Assembly: GCF_002743375.1 (NCBI RefSeq)
Contig: NZ_PDZC01000010.1
Span: 60,948-124,947, forward strand
Direction of reading: 5' to 3'
Source: Sporosarcina sp. P34
Lineage (GTDB): Bacteria; Bacillota; Bacilli; Bacillales_A; Planococcaceae
Length of the DNA: 64,000 nt
Position 1 is the stretch's first letter; each line of letters starts with the position of its first letter. Of this stretch, positions 25,052 to 34,738 are shown piece by piece. Below the pieces are notes generated by a model. It made no database searches, was not told the origin of the DNA, and saw only the letters and a program-made list of their open reading frames with translations. Made by a program: the position numbers and the translations under genes.

Positions 25052-26368
25052 ATGGTTATTGTACAAGATATTATGACACCACGATTACAGAACTATTTGG
25101 AATTCGTACGTGATCCGATTGCTTTTTTTATGCGAGTACAACCACTTGGTGATGTGATTTCATTGAAGACAGGCATTTCACCGACGTTTGTAGTCAACAG
25201 TCCCGAAGCAATTCGAGAAATCTTAATTCGTCAAGACCAGTCATTTATAAAAGGACGGACAACGACTGTGTTGCAGAGAACAGTGGGGGAAGGTCTATTG
25301 ACGACGGAAGGTGAACGGCATGCGACGCAGAAGAAATATATTCAACCAGCGTTTTATAAAGAGGTGATGGAACGTTATGCCTATTCGATCATCGATGAAA
25401 CGGAGAAATTAGTCAAACGTCTTGAGCATGAAGAGGAAGTAGACATACATACAGTAATGATGCGTTTGACATTGTCGATCATTACACGAACAATGTTTTC
25501 GACAGATGTCTCTGCAGAGGAGAAAGAACTTGCAGATGCCGTCACAACAACGATTGAGCAAAGCGTCAAAATTTTATTTAGTCCTGTGATGATTCCATCT
25601 TCTGTTCCGACTAAAGCCAACTTGAAACATAAAAAAGCGATACAAACACTCGAAGAAATGATTGACGATGTATTAGTCGCTGCAAAAAAACATCCAGAAT
25701 GGTTTGAAGACTCGTTGCTTGGCATGATGATGGCGGTGACAGATGAGACCGGGAACAGATTGCCTGACAAAGAAGTACGTGATCAGATGATGACGATGTT
25801 GCTAGCAGGACATGAAACAACGGCAAACTTATTAGGCTGGTTATTTGCTGAAATTGCACGGCATCCTAAAGTGGAGCATCGTCTGTTGAATGAATTGAAT
25901 TCAGCGAACTTGGTAGGTAACCCATTTAATTGGATGCGAGAATTACCATATACACAGCAAATTATAGAAGAAGGCTTGCGTCTCTATCCGCCTGCTTGGC
26001 TAATTTACCGCGAACTTAACGAACCGGTCGAGATGTTTGGAAGGTCTTTCAAAAAAGGAAGTACATTTTTGATTTGTCCATATGCAATTCACCGAAATGA
26101 GAAAGTGTTCCCAGATCCCGACACATTTGACCCCGATCGGTTTGTGGCAGGTAATAAGTATGCGCCATTTAGTTATTTCCCATTCGGCGGTGGTTCACGG
26201 AGTTGTATCGGTTCTCGATTTGCTATGCTAGAAGCGACATTGATCATATCGGTACTGTATAAGAAGTTTATATTCCGCAATATGCGACCACATGCGCCCG
26301 TTCCGGAACCATTGATTTCATTGCGGATCAAAGATGGATGGCCAATGAGGTTAGAGAAGCGCTGTTAA
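25052..26368 (+). CDS. Cytochrome P450
   Basis: A 438-residue soluble P450. The I-helix oxygen-activation motif AGHETT is near residue 252, the K-helix EGLRLYPP near 310, and the heme-binding loop FGGGSRSCIGSRFA contains the axial Cys385. There is no membrane anchor. It needs an outside electron donor since no ferredoxin or reductase domain is fused or adjacent. Similar P450s of Bacillales hydroxylate fatty acids, terpenoids or drugs, but no substrate can be named. GGAGGAAAG lies upstream of ATG 25052. Monocistronic. Confidence 0.93.
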   Translation: MVIVQDIMTPRLQNYLEFVRDPIAFFMRVQPLGDVISLKTGISPTFVVNSPEAIREILIRQDQSFIKGRTTTVLQRTVGEGLLTTEGERHATQKKYIQPAFYKEVMERYAYSIIDETEKLVKRLEHEEEVDIHTVMMRLTLSIITRTMFSTDVSAEEKELADAVTTTIEQSVKILFSPVMIPSSVPTKANLKHKKAIQTLEEMIDDVLVAAKKHPEWFEDSLLGMMMAVTDETGNRLPDKEVRDQMMTMLLAGHETTANLLGWLFAEIARHPKVEHRLLNELNSANLVGNPFNWMRELPYTQQIIEEGLRLYPPAWLIYRELNEPVEMFGRSFKKGSTFLICPYAIHRNEKVFPDPDTFDPDRFVAGNKYAPFSYFPFGGGSRSCIGSRFAMLEATLIISVLYKKFIFRNMRPHAPVPEPLISLRIKDGWPMRLEKRC

Positions 26369-26379
26369 CCAACGCAAAC

Positions 26380-26418
26380 TAAAAAACAGCGATCATTAAA
26401 AGGATGATCGCTGTTTTG
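26380..26418. terminator. Bidirectional terminator between P450 and the FtsH-like gene
   Basis: AAAACAGCGATCAT pairs with ATGATCGCTGTTTT, with A and T tracts on both sides. Confidence 0.9.
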
Positions 26419-26421
26419 CTA

Positions 26422-28155
26422 TCAGATAAACACTACCGCATCTTTAGGAGTCGACAACTCGACTATGCGCTGTACTTCGTCACCTTCAAGCGTTTCTTCT
26501 TTATATAATGCATTAACTAACTCTTCAAATTGATACGCGTGCTCCTTAATGAGCGTTTCCGTCTTTTGCGCAGCTTGATCAAATAGCATTTGCATTTTTT
26601 CTTCACGTTCAGCTTTGTTGAAGATCAAAGAAAATCCTTCTTGGAACAATCCGGTATTCACCATACGCTCAAGAATGTCTTTGGCCTGTTCCACATCGCC
26701 ACCAACTCCGATACTGTGCTCACCCAAATAGAGACGCTCTGCAATGCCGCCCGCTAAAATCATACTGACTTGATCGAGCAATTCGCTAGCAGTAGATAAA
26801 TGTAATTCCTTTTGAATAGGGGCTACATAACCGAGTGCTTGACCTCTTGGAATAATTGTCGCTTTTCTTACGGAACCCGGCTTTGTAAGTGCAGCAATGA
26901 TAGCATGTCCGGATTCGTGAATGGCTACACGACGCTTCGTTTCTTGGTCGCTTAACGTGCGTGCTGTATTTCCAAGGATCGTCCGGTCAATTGCAAAATC
27001 CAAATCATGCTTTTCGATTAATTTCCGACCTTCGCGAATAGCACGGCGGCTGGCTGTTTCGAACAAGCTACTAATTTCTGCACCAGAAAAACCTGAAGTG
27101 CTATCTGCAAGTGTATCGAGAGACGCAGCCACATTAGGAGCCAACGTTTTGCCGTTTGTATGAATATCGATAATTTCACGACGTCCTTTTGTATCTGGCA
27201 ATTGAACATGAAAAGTAAAGTCGATTCGTCCAGGTCGCAGGAATGCATCATCCAACATATCTTTCCGATTTGTGGCTGCAATGAATAAAACACCATCATT
27301 ATCATTACCACCGTCAAGTTGAACTAGTAGTTCCGTTAACGTCTTTTCAGATTCTTCTCCACCATGTTCTTTTCGTTTTCCAGCCAACGCATCTACTTCG
27401 TCTATAAAGATCACAGCAGGACGTTGTTTGCGTGCATTTTCAAAAAGTGTACGCACTCGTGAAGCTCCAACACCTACAAATAATTCTGTAAAGGCTGCTC
27501 CACTAGAAGAATAAAAAGTAGCTCCTATTTCTTTTGCGATAGCTTGAGCTAGTAATGTTTTACCAGTCCCCGGAGGTCCATATAGTAAAATCCCTTGAGG
27601 CAAGGCAATGCCCATTTCATTTGCCGCATCAGGGTTTTTGAAAACTTCTAACGTCTGTTGGATTTCATCTTTCATTTCTTGAGGAATTCCACCGATATCA
27701 TCCATTGTGATGTCAGGTAGAGGAGTCGCCTTTGACGCTTGATGCTTCATAGCCGATGCGCCAATATTGAGCTTACCTTTTTTATGAAGAATGAATAGTG
27801 TCAAAAGAGCCGCCAATACAAGCCCACCAAAAATCCAACCGCCTATCGAACTCTCAGCTTTATATTGATACGTTACATTATATTTCTGTACTAAGTCATC
27901 CACTAATGTACTTTGTGGACGCACCATCGTGCTGTATGTTGTGTTATCTACAATGATGGATAACTTTCCTTTGGCCGTTTCGTTTAATAAGACACCAGCT
28001 CCTGATTGTTCAGCAATCAGTTTTTCCATCTGAGCAAATGAAACTTCTTTTCCTCCAGTGGGTAGTAAAAAGTTCCAAGTGACACCTGCTGCAATGGCCG
28101 TGACAAAGAGGGCTACGACAAAGATCTTTGATGCTAATTTTGAAATAGGCTTCAA
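26422..28155 (-). CDS. FtsH-like membrane AAA+ zinc protease
   Basis: A 577-residue FtsH-type protease. TM1 lies at about residues 8-29, then a short extracytoplasmic domain, TM2 near 105-123, the AAA module with Walker A GPPGTGKT near 195 and Walker B VIFIDEVDA near 250, arginine-finger region LRPGRID, and the protease domain with the zinc site HESGH near 405 and a later acidic ligand. It degrades membrane and short-lived proteins. It is shorter than the main FtsH of Bacillus and is likely a second copy. TTG 28155 is preferred (GGAG 6 bases upstream); upstream codons encode an unrelated hydrophobic stretch. Confidence 0.88.
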   Translation of the reverse strand: MKPISKLASKIFVVALFVTAIAAGVTWNFLLPTGGKEVSFAQMEKLIAEQSGAGVLLNETAKGKLSIIVDNTTYSTMVRPQSTLVDDLVQKYNVTYQYKAESSIGGWIFGGLVLAALLTLFILHKKGKLNIGASAMKHQASKATPLPDITMDDIGGIPQEMKDEIQQTLEVFKNPDAANEMGIALPQGILLYGPPGTGKTLLAQAIAKEIGATFYSSSGAAFTELFVGVGASRVRTLFENARKQRPAVIFIDEVDALAGKRKEHGGEESEKTLTELLVQLDGGNDNDGVLFIAATNRKDMLDDAFLRPGRIDFTFHVQLPDTKGRREIIDIHTNGKTLAPNVAASLDTLADSTSGFSGAEISSLFETASRRAIREGRKLIEKHDLDFAIDRTILGNTARTLSDQETKRRVAIHESGHAIIAALTKPGSVRKATIIPRGQALGYVAPIQKELHLSTASELLDQVSMILAGGIAERLYLGEHSIGVGGDVEQAKDILERMVNTGLFQEGFSLIFNKAEREEKMQMLFDQAAQKTETLIKEHAYQFEELVNALYKEETLEGDEVQRIVELSTPKDAVVFI

Positions 28156-28349
28156 GTTAAGCTCCAGCTCCTTTAGTGAATTACCTAAATTATACGTAAA
28201 AGTAGTAGTTTTGAACAGTATATAAACAGAACAAATAGTTACAAATTCAAGAAATTGTGAGGAAATACCTAACAAGACACAAACAGAAAAAATAAGTGGT
28301 AGAACTCCACCCCGGAGCCGACTTCTCACTACCTTCAAAAATAGTACCA

Positions 28350-28405
28350 ACTAAAAAAAGCCCCTACTCGAAATCGTGTATACCACGAACTCAAGTGAGG
28401 GCTTC
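28350..28405 (-). terminator. Terminator of the DUF2157/GDYXXLXY operon
   Basis: On the minus strand, AAGCCCTCACTTGAGTTCGTG pairs imperfectly with CACGATTTCGAGTAGGGGCTT, followed by TTTTTTT. Confidence 0.7.
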
Positions 28406-28425
28406 CGCTACTCCAGTAAAGTGAC

Positions 28426-28965
28426 CTATTTAGGCCGGACGTCTTCTAACACAGCAAAACCATCATGAACTTTTATATCTGCAAGCAATTGACCTTGGCG
28501 TGACAAATCTTCTAACTGCTTACCCGTATTTTCAGTAACAAAGAAACGATCAGGAAGAAAGTTTGCGAAATACATTTGGTGCTCATCGATGTTGTGTTCA
28601 CCATAATAATACATATCACCTTTTAAAAACAGGCCATCACTTGGTTTCTTATGTGTAACGGTCTTTAACCCATATACAGCTCCTTCTTCTTGTTCTAAAA
28701 CTGCATATACAGTCAGCTTTCCAGTATCATGTTTGGAAAATTCTTTTATGAGCGCTGGGTCAAGACTTTCTTTGGAGAATTCTTCAATCGCAAATTGAAG
28801 ACTGACGTAATCACCGTAAAGAATATCGCGCGGGTCGACAGGTACTGTTTCCAATGTAATGGTTTTACCTGTCTTCACAGTGTATAAAGGCTTCCAAGTC
28901 ATCGCTAACAGGAGGATGATTGGGACGATTAAGGCAATAAGAAATAGATTCCGTTTATTCTTCAT
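28426..28965 (-). CDS. GDYXXLXY-domain membrane-anchored protein
   Basis: A 179-residue protein with one N-terminal TM segment (about residues 7-24) and the domain signature RDILYGDYVSLQF near residue 47, which names the GDYXXLXY family. A second stretch PSDGLFLKGDMYYY is also conserved in the family. The function is unknown. These proteins usually accompany or are fused to DUF2157 proteins, and here the gene overlaps the upstream DUF2157 gene by 11 bases. GGTGAAAC precedes ATG 28965. The two are probably one membrane complex. Confidence 0.88.
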   Translation of the reverse strand: MKNKRNLFLIALIVPIILLLAMTWKPLYTVKTGKTITLETVPVDPRDILYGDYVSLQFAIEEFSKESLDPALIKEFSKHDTGKLTVYAVLEQEEGAVYGLKTVTHKKPSDGLFLKGDMYYYGEHNIDEHQMYFANFLPDRFFVTENTGKQLEDLSRQGQLLADIKVHDGFAVLEDVRPK

Positions 28966-30037
28966 GACGTTTCACCGTCTCTCGTCGTGATTTTTCAAAC
29001 CAGAATCCAAAGCCGATCAGCAGCAAACCGCCTATGATGAAAAATAGTGACTTTGGCATGAAGTCATATGAGATATCTGTGTAATAACGATAGATTAACG
29101 CACATGTGATCAAAATAGCTGGCAAGCTGTCTTTCTTCAGAAGGTAAATCAGTAGGATAATGAATATCGCGGTAAAGATATAAGGTACAGTATCACCAAA
29201 GCGTAAATCATCCCATAGGAATGGGAATGTTAGCATAATACCCGTAATTCCAAATAATACAGATCCCGTCCAAGCTGACTCTGTACGATATTGTTTAAAA
29301 GGTGCGAGTGCGAGAAACACACCTAAACCAAAGACAATCAAGACAGAAATCCATTCCGTAACATGGAAGAATTCTAGCATATTGATGACAAAAGCTGCAC
29401 TAAGCAATACATTCATAACAAACAACGAACTTTTTCTCCTGAATCGCGTTTCATTCATCCAAAATAGTAGAGGGATCAATAGAAGTAGCCAAAAAGGACC
29501 GAAACTTCCCACTTCATACGTTGTGAAAGCACTAAAGCTGTAAATAATAAAAAATGCACTAGCCAATACAGCGAGCAATTGATCTTTTACATAATAGGCA
29601 AGTGGCAGGATTCCGATCCCCCACAATAGGAAATCTGTATATACCGTATGTTGTAAATGAAAGCTCTGACCAATTAGGAATATTCCAGCTCCAAAAATGG
29701 CAGCCCCAATATAATACATACTGCGCGACGTTCTTTCGTAATGGTTTTCAAGCTTGTATCCTGCACAGTATGCTATGACCATGCCGACGACAATTAATCC
29801 GAGCTTAAAGAATGGCGGTAGTCCAGCCCAGTTACCTGCGATAAAACTCAGAATTCCAATCCCCACTAATATTGCCCCGAAAGCCAGCAAAATCCTTACG
29901 AAATTCGTGCCACCTTTAGATTCATATAACGAGAGCATTTCGTCGGCATCCGTTTCTTTCAATTTGCCTTGCTGTTGTAGAAAAGAAAACTCTTGTTGCA
30001 AGAAAGTCAATTGTTGCTTACTGACCTTTCTTTTCAT
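28955..30037 (-). CDS. DUF2157 polytopic membrane protein
   Basis: A 360-residue protein. The first 45 residues are charged and helical, forming the DUF2157 N-terminal region (residues 11-43, FLQQEFSFLQQQGKL). About eleven hydrophobic segments follow. No catalytic motif is evident and the role is unknown. AAAGGAGGG lies upstream of ATG 30037. It is the first gene of a two-gene operon with the GDYXXLXY protein. Confidence 0.87.
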   Translation of the reverse strand: MKRKVSKQQLTFLQQEFSFLQQQGKLKETDADEMLSLYESKGGTNFVRILLAFGAILVGIGILSFIAGNWAGLPPFFKLGLIVVGMVIAYCAGYKLENHYERTSRSMYYIGAAIFGAGIFLIGQSFHLQHTVYTDFLLWGIGILPLAYYVKDQLLAVLASAFFIIYSFSAFTTYEVGSFGPFWLLLLIPLLFWMNETRFRRKSSLFVMNVLLSAAFVINMLEFFHVTEWISVLIVFGLGVFLALAPFKQYRTESAWTGSVLFGITGIMLTFPFLWDDLRFGDTVPYIFTAIFIILLIYLLKKDSLPAILITCALIYRYYTDISYDFMPKSLFFIIGGLLLIGFGFWFEKSRRETVKRHEE

Positions 30038-30368
30038 TCGAATTCCCTCCTTTCGTAATAGTTACTAAGTAGACTGATAAACATATGATATGTTACAGAA
30101 TTTCAAGAATGAATAGGTTCTCACAGAAATTATCTAGTTAAATATAGTATCTCGTATATTTTCTAAAAACACAATAAATACTAGAAAGATACATATTTAA
30201 CCTTTAATTCCCTATTGACATTAGATACCACATTCTATATTAAAAGCCTACTTGACTAATAGGAATAATCATATTACAATGAAACCATCTTAAAAATAGT
30301 TGTCAGTTTAGTCAGATTTTCTGCAACATGAAGCAATAATAAAATAAGAGGTTGCGAGGGTGATGAAT
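30038..30368. other. Intergenic region between DUF2157 and cysJ
   Basis: This A+T-rich 331-base gap holds divergent promoters; the cysJ promoter is listed separately. I see no ORF or stable hairpin. ATTCCCTATTGACATTAGATA at about 30208-30228 could be part of an operator but matches no site I can name with confidence. Confidence 0.5.
30252..30280 (+). promoter_or_regulatory. SigA promoter of cysJI
   Basis: TTGACT (30252-30257), 17 bases, TACAAT (30275-30280), about 90 bases before cysJ. Confidence 0.85.
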
Positions 30369-32183
30369 ATGGCGTTACAAGTATCGAATAGTCCTTTTAG
30401 TGAAGAACAAGTAGAATTGCTCAATCGTTTATTACCGAGCATCACAGAAACACAGCAAAGTTGGTTGAGTGGGTATTTAACAGCTGTCAGCACAGCTTCA
30501 GTATCATCTGCTAGTGTTGCTGTATTAGAACGTCCAGCTAGCGAAATTCCGACGGCAGTAAAAGAAATAACTGTTCTGTATGGCTCACAAACAGGTAACG
30601 GACAGGGAATCGCTGAACAGGTGGCAGCCAAGTTAAAAGAACAATCTTTTGATGTGACAATCCAGTCTATGAATGATTTCAAGCCGAATAATCTGAAGAA
30701 AATCGAAAATCTATTACTGATCGTCAGCACGCATGGAGAAGGAGATCCACCTGATACAGCGTTGCCATTCTATGAGTTTTTACATGGAAAACGTGCTCCG
30801 AAACTAGATCATCTCCATTATTCAGTGTTGGCACTTGGCGATAGCTCGTACGAATTCTTCTGTAAAACAGGCGCTGATTTCGATCAGAAACTATCCGAAT
30901 TAGGCGCAGTTCAGTTAGCTCCACGAGTAGATTGTGATTTGGATTATGATGAGCCGGCAGCGCAGTGGCTATCAGCGGTAGAAGTGTCGTTAGAAATTCA
31001 ATCTGGCGGTCAATCGGCTGCAGCTAGTGTAGAAGTGGAAAACCCATCATCTACTCAGTACTCACGCACCAATCCGTTTAATGCAGAAGTACTTGAAAAT
31101 ATTAATCTAAACGGTCGAGGTTCTAATAAAGAGACGCGTCATGTGGAGATTTCATTAGAAGGCTCGGGATTGACGTATAAGCCGGGTGACAGTGTAGGGA
31201 TTTTCCCAACGAATAATTCCGACTTAGTCGATGAGATTATTAAGTTAGGAAGCTGGAATGCAGATGAAACAGTGGAAATCAACTCACAAGGAGAACGCCG
31301 TGCTTTACGTATTGCATTACTTCATCACTTAGAGATTACCGTAGTAACTAAACCGCTACTTGAAAAACTGTCTAATTACTCTAAGTCAGAAGAGTTGAAG
31401 CGGATCCTAAATAAAGAAAATGCGGATGAGCTTCGTGCGTATGTCGATGGACGGGACTTATACGATGCATTAACGGACTTTGGACCAGTAGAAGCGTCAG
31501 AACAACAACTGGTGGGAATTCTTCGTAAGTTGCCAGCAAGATTATATTCAATTGCCAGTAGCCTAGAAGCGAACCCTGAAGAAGTGCATTTGACAATTGG
31601 CGCTGTTCGTTACGAAGCACATGGTCGTGACAGACAAGGCGTATGTTCTATCCAATGTGCAGAAAATCTTGAGCCAGGAGATACATTGCCGATTTATATC
31701 CATAAAAATGATAATTTCCGTTTACCAGCTAATTCGGAAACTCCGATTATAATGATAGGGCCAGGGACGGGTATCGCCCCATTCCGTTCATTCATTGAAG
31801 AACGTAGTGAAACAGGAGCGGAAGGAAAGTCTTGGCTGTTCTTTGGAGATCAGCATTACATGACCGATTTCTATTATCAAACTGAGTGGCAAAATTACGT
31901 GAAGGATGGCACGTTAACACGCCTTGATGTAGCCTTTTCACGTGATACGGATGAAAAAGTATATGTACAACATCGTATGAAGCAAGCGAGTCAAGAACTG
32001 TATCAATGGATTGAAGAAGGTGCAGTGATTTATGTATGTGGTGATGAACAGAACATGGCAAAAGACGTCCACGCGACTTTGCTGGAAATTCTTCAACAAG
32101 AAGGTGGAAAATCACTTGAAGAAGCCGAACAATTCATCACACAGTTAGTTCAAGAGAAACGCTATCAGCGAGATGTCTATTAA
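30369..32183 (+). CDS. cysJ: Sulfite reductase [NADPH] flavoprotein alpha-component
   Basis: A 604-residue diflavin reductase. Domain order: about 65 residues of N-terminal helix, a flavodoxin-like FMN domain (TVLYGSQTGNGQG near residue 70, STHGEGDPPD near 120), then the FAD domain (RLYSIASS near 390) and the NADPH domain (IGPGTGIAPFRSF near 460, CGDEQNMAKDV near 560). It passes electrons from NADPH to CysI. The N-terminal sequence matches Bacillus CysJ from ATG 30369, with GAGGGTG 6 bases upstream. First gene of a two-gene operon. Confidence 0.97.
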   Translation: MALQVSNSPFSEEQVELLNRLLPSITETQQSWLSGYLTAVSTASVSSASVAVLERPASEIPTAVKEITVLYGSQTGNGQGIAEQVAAKLKEQSFDVTIQSMNDFKPNNLKKIENLLLIVSTHGEGDPPDTALPFYEFLHGKRAPKLDHLHYSVLALGDSSYEFFCKTGADFDQKLSELGAVQLAPRVDCDLDYDEPAAQWLSAVEVSLEIQSGGQSAAASVEVENPSSTQYSRTNPFNAEVLENINLNGRGSNKETRHVEISLEGSGLTYKPGDSVGIFPTNNSDLVDEIIKLGSWNADETVEINSQGERRALRIALLHHLEITVVTKPLLEKLSNYSKSEELKRILNKENADELRAYVDGRDLYDALTDFGPVEASEQQLVGILRKLPARLYSIASSLEANPEEVHLTIGAVRYEAHGRDRQGVCSIQCAENLEPGDTLPIYIHKNDNFRLPANSETPIIMIGPGTGIAPFRSFIEERSETGAEGKSWLFFGDQHYMTDFYYQTEWQNYVKDGTLTRLDVAFSRDTDEKVYVQHRMKQASQELYQWIEEGAVIYVCGDEQNMAKDVHATLLEILQQEGGKSLEEAEQFITQLVQEKRYQRDVY

Positions 32184-32207
32184 GTAATTTGAAAGGAAGT
32201 GTGGAGC

Positions 32208-33932
32208 ATGTCTTCAACAACAAAACCAATCCATATACAAGATGGAGCACCGAGTGATGTAGAGGAAATTAAAATTAAAAGTGATTATTTGCGTGGTAGT
32301 CTCATTGAAACGATGGATGACTCTATCAGTTCCGGAATTCCAGGTGATGATAACCGTCTGATGAAATTCCACGGCAGTTATTTGCAGGATGACCGAGATC
32401 TACGGGTCGAGCGTCAGCGCCAAAAATTAGAGCCGGCCTATCAGTTCATGATTCGCGTGCGGACACCAGCTGGCTTTGCAACACCAAAACAATGGTTGGT
32501 TATGGATGAATTGGCACATAAATACGGTAATGGAACATTAAAATTAACGACACGCCAAGCGTTCCAAATGCATGGTATTTTGAAATGGAATATGAAGAAA
32601 AATATCCAAGCAATGAATGACGCATTACTAGATTCTATCGCCGCTTGTGGTGACGTTAACCGAAATGTCATGTGCAGTCCGAATCCGAATCAGTCATCGG
32701 TTCACGCGGAAATATATGAGTGGGCGAAGCGTTTAAGCTCAGACTTATTGCCACAAACAACGGCTTATCATGAAATTTGGTTGGATGAGGAAAAAGTTGT
32801 GGATACGGCAGGGGAAGAAGTAGAGCCAATCTATGGCGCGACCTATTTGCCTAGAAAGTTCAAAATTGGAATAGCGGTACCTCCAATGAATGATATTGAT
32901 GTATTTTCTCAAGACATTGGATTAATTGCGATAGTAGAAAATGAAAAATTGGTCGGCTTCAACGTTGCGGTAGGTGGCGGCATGGGAATGGCGCATGGCG
33001 ATGAGCAGACGTATCCGCAGTTAGCACGCTTAATCGGTTTTGTGCCTGCTGAACAAGTGGTGGAGGTAGCGAAGCACTTGATGATGATCCAGCGTGACAA
33101 TGGAAACCGTTCTGTACGAAAGTATGCACGATTTAAATATACAATTGATTCTCGAGGACTAGATTGGCTAATTAGCGAACTCCATAGTCGTCTTGGCTGG
33201 GAGTTGGAAGAAACACGCCCTTATCACTTTGATCATAACGGTGATCGCTATGGATGGGTTGCAGCAGAAAATGATCGCTGGAATTATACATTCTTTATTG
33301 AAAACGGTCGAGTGCGTGATACAGAAAACTATAAATTAATGACCGCACTTCGTGAAATTGCAGAAATCCACACAGGTGATTTCCGCTTGAGTCCGAATCA
33401 AAACTTAGTATTAGGTGATGTAGCGGATTCAAATAAAAAGAATATAGCAGAAATTATTGCGAAATACGGGTTAGAATCGCCAACAGAGCAGTCAGCACTG
33501 CGTAAGAACTCTATGGCGTGTGTAGCGCTACCGACTTGTGGATTAGCGATGGCGGAGGCCGAGCGATATCTACCTTCATTGATCACGAAAATCGAAGGCT
33601 TGCTCGATGAGGCGGGGCTTGGAGATGAAGAAATCGTAACGCGTATGACGGGTTGCCCGAATGGTTGTGCACGTCCAGCGATAGCGGAACTAGGTTTCAT
33701 CGGTAAAGGACCCGGCAAGTACAATATGTATTTAGGTGGCGGTTTTTCGGGACAACGCCTGAGCAAGATCTACCGTGAAAATATTGGAGAAGAAGAGATC
33801 TTGAGTGAATTAGGACCTATATTAAAACGTTATGCGAAAGAACGCGATGACGGTGAACACTTTGGAGATTTTGTAATTCGTGCTGGCATTGTTGCTGAAA
33901 CTACGGACGGAACCAATTTCCATAAAGTATAA
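32208..33932 (+). CDS. cysI: Sulfite reductase [NADPH] hemoprotein beta-component
   Basis: A 574-residue sirohaem/[4Fe-4S] sulfite reductase. Sulfite-binding arginines fall in [12 protein letters not shown] near residue 110, and the cluster and sirohaem are held by four cysteines: CVALPTCG near 435 and [10 protein letters not shown] near 480. With CysJ it reduces sulfite to sulfide with six electrons. AAGGAAGTG precedes ATG 32208, 24 bases after the cysJ stop. Length matches B. subtilis CysI. The sirohaem it needs is made by cobA, sirB and sirC a few kilobases downstream. Confidence 0.97.
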   Translation: MSSTTKPIHIQDGAPSDVEEIKIKSDYLRGSLIETMDDSISSGIPGDDNRLMKFHGSYLQDDRDLRVERQRQKLEPAYQFMIRVRTPAGFATPKQWLVMDELAHKYGNGTLKLTTRQAFQMHGILKWNMKKNIQAMNDALLDSIAACGDVNRNVMCSPNPNQSSVHAEIYEWAKRLSSDLLPQTTAYHEIWLDEEKVVDTAGEEVEPIYGATYLPRKFKIGIAVPPMNDIDVFSQDIGLIAIVENEKLVGFNVAVGGGMGMAHGDEQTYPQLARLIGFVPAEQVVEVAKHLMMIQRDNGNRSVRKYARFKYTIDSRGLDWLISELHSRLGWELEETRPYHFDHNGDRYGWVAAENDRWNYTFFIENGRVRDTENYKLMTALREIAEIHTGDFRLSPNQNLVLGDVADSNKKNIAEIIAKYGLESPTEQSALRKNSMACVALPTCGLAMAEAERYLPSLITKIEGLLDEAGLGDEEIVTRMTGCPNGCARPAIAELGFIGKGPGKYNMYLGGGFSGQRLSKIYRENIGEEEILSELGPILKRYAKERDDGEHFGDFVIRAGIVAETTDGTNFHKV

Positions 33933-33942
33933 TTAGTTATGC

Positions 33943-33976
33943 AGAGCAGCTGGAGTAAAATCTAGCTGCTTTTATT
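33943..33976 (+). terminator. Terminator of cysJI
   Basis: AGCAGCT pairs with AGCTGCT around a 12-base loop, followed by TTTATTT. Confidence 0.75.
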
Positions 33977-34076
33977 TATGAATGACAAAACGGTATTTGC
34001 AGGTAGTGTAAAGATTCTTCCAGGTGTTGAATATCATTAGATAAATGACTGGAATAATGTTTTAAGCACTCGCTTA

Positions 34077-34160
34077 GTTGATCCTCGCAACAGCCGACGA
34101 CGGGAGGATCCAGGAAGACCCCGCCTAAAGGACACGCGGCGGGCTGCAACGTAGATCAAC
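34077..34160. repeat. GTTGATC...GATCAAC-bounded intergenic repeat, copy 2 (variant)
   Basis: An 84-base G+C-rich block bounded by GTTGATC (34077-34083) and GATCAAC (34154-34160), lying in the A+T-rich gap after cysI. The boundaries are the same as in the copy at 16270, but the core differs (GCAACAGCC...GGCTGCAAC) and folds on itself. No ORF. It is either a shortened relative of that repeat or a second family with the same ends. Confidence 0.6.
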
Positions 34161-34321
34161 GGCTTATAACCACTATCAAGAAAATTGGATGTTTAGAATT
34201 CAACAGGCTTCAATTTGAAAGTCCCTTGAATTCTTTTAGCATCGTACCCATAAGTTGATTTGTTTGATTCATAAAATAATGCGGTATACTACTAATAGTA
34301 GGGAAAGGAGAAGGATTTAAA

Positions 34322-34666
34322 ATGAGTTATGAAGAAAATGTAGCTGGTTTTGATAAAATTGATTCAGCGAGAGCAGAGGAATTAGTAAAAGGTGATGGAG
34401 AGGCTGTAATTTATGTGGGTAAATCCGTATGTCCTTATTGCCAAATATTCGTTGAAAAACTAAATAAAGTAGCCAAAGAAACAGATGCACATATCTACTA
34501 CATGAACAGTGTAGAAAACGCTGATATGAAAGGCATTTCTGCTTTCCGAAACGAATATGACATTCCGACAGTTCCTGGCTTCATTTACACAAATGGAGAC
34601 ACTGTAAACGTTAAATGTGATTCCTCAATGTCTGAAGAAGAAATTAAAACTTTCATGAATAAGTAA
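34322..34666 (+). CDS. Thioredoxin-like protein with CPYC active site
   Basis: A 114-residue thioredoxin-fold protein. The redox motif VCPYCQ is near residue 38 and the cis-proline loop IPTVPGF near 80. It resembles the small thioredoxin/bacteriocin-transport-accessory-like proteins of Firmicutes and has no signal peptide, so it is cytoplasmic. AAAGGAGAAGG lies upstream of ATG 34322; a candidate -10 TATACT lies at 34285-34290. Its place between cysJI and the cysH cluster suggests, but does not show, a link to sulfur or redox metabolism. Confidence 0.85.
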   Translation: MSYEENVAGFDKIDSARAEELVKGDGEAVIYVGKSVCPYCQIFVEKLNKVAKETDAHIYYMNSVENADMKGISAFRNEYDIPTVPGFIYTNGDTVNVKCDSSMSEEEIKTFMNK

Positions 34667-34683
34667 TCAACTTAAAACACCAT

Positions 34684-34726
34684 AAAAAAGATCCTTAATT
34701 CGCACATGAATTAAGGATCTTTTTTA
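34684..34726. terminator. Bidirectional terminator, thioredoxin-like gene and sulfate operon
   Basis: AAAAAGATCCTTAATTC pairs with GAATTAAGGATCTTTTT; it serves the plus-strand gene and the minus-strand cysH operon. Confidence 0.92.
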
Positions 34727-34738
34727 TTTATATAATTT

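Noticed and set aside
26422..28350. A longer FtsH-like protein starting at 28350
   Set aside because: The extra residues form an unrelated hydrophobic run overlapping the upstream terminator region; TTG 28155 has the better ribosome site and family-like N-terminus.
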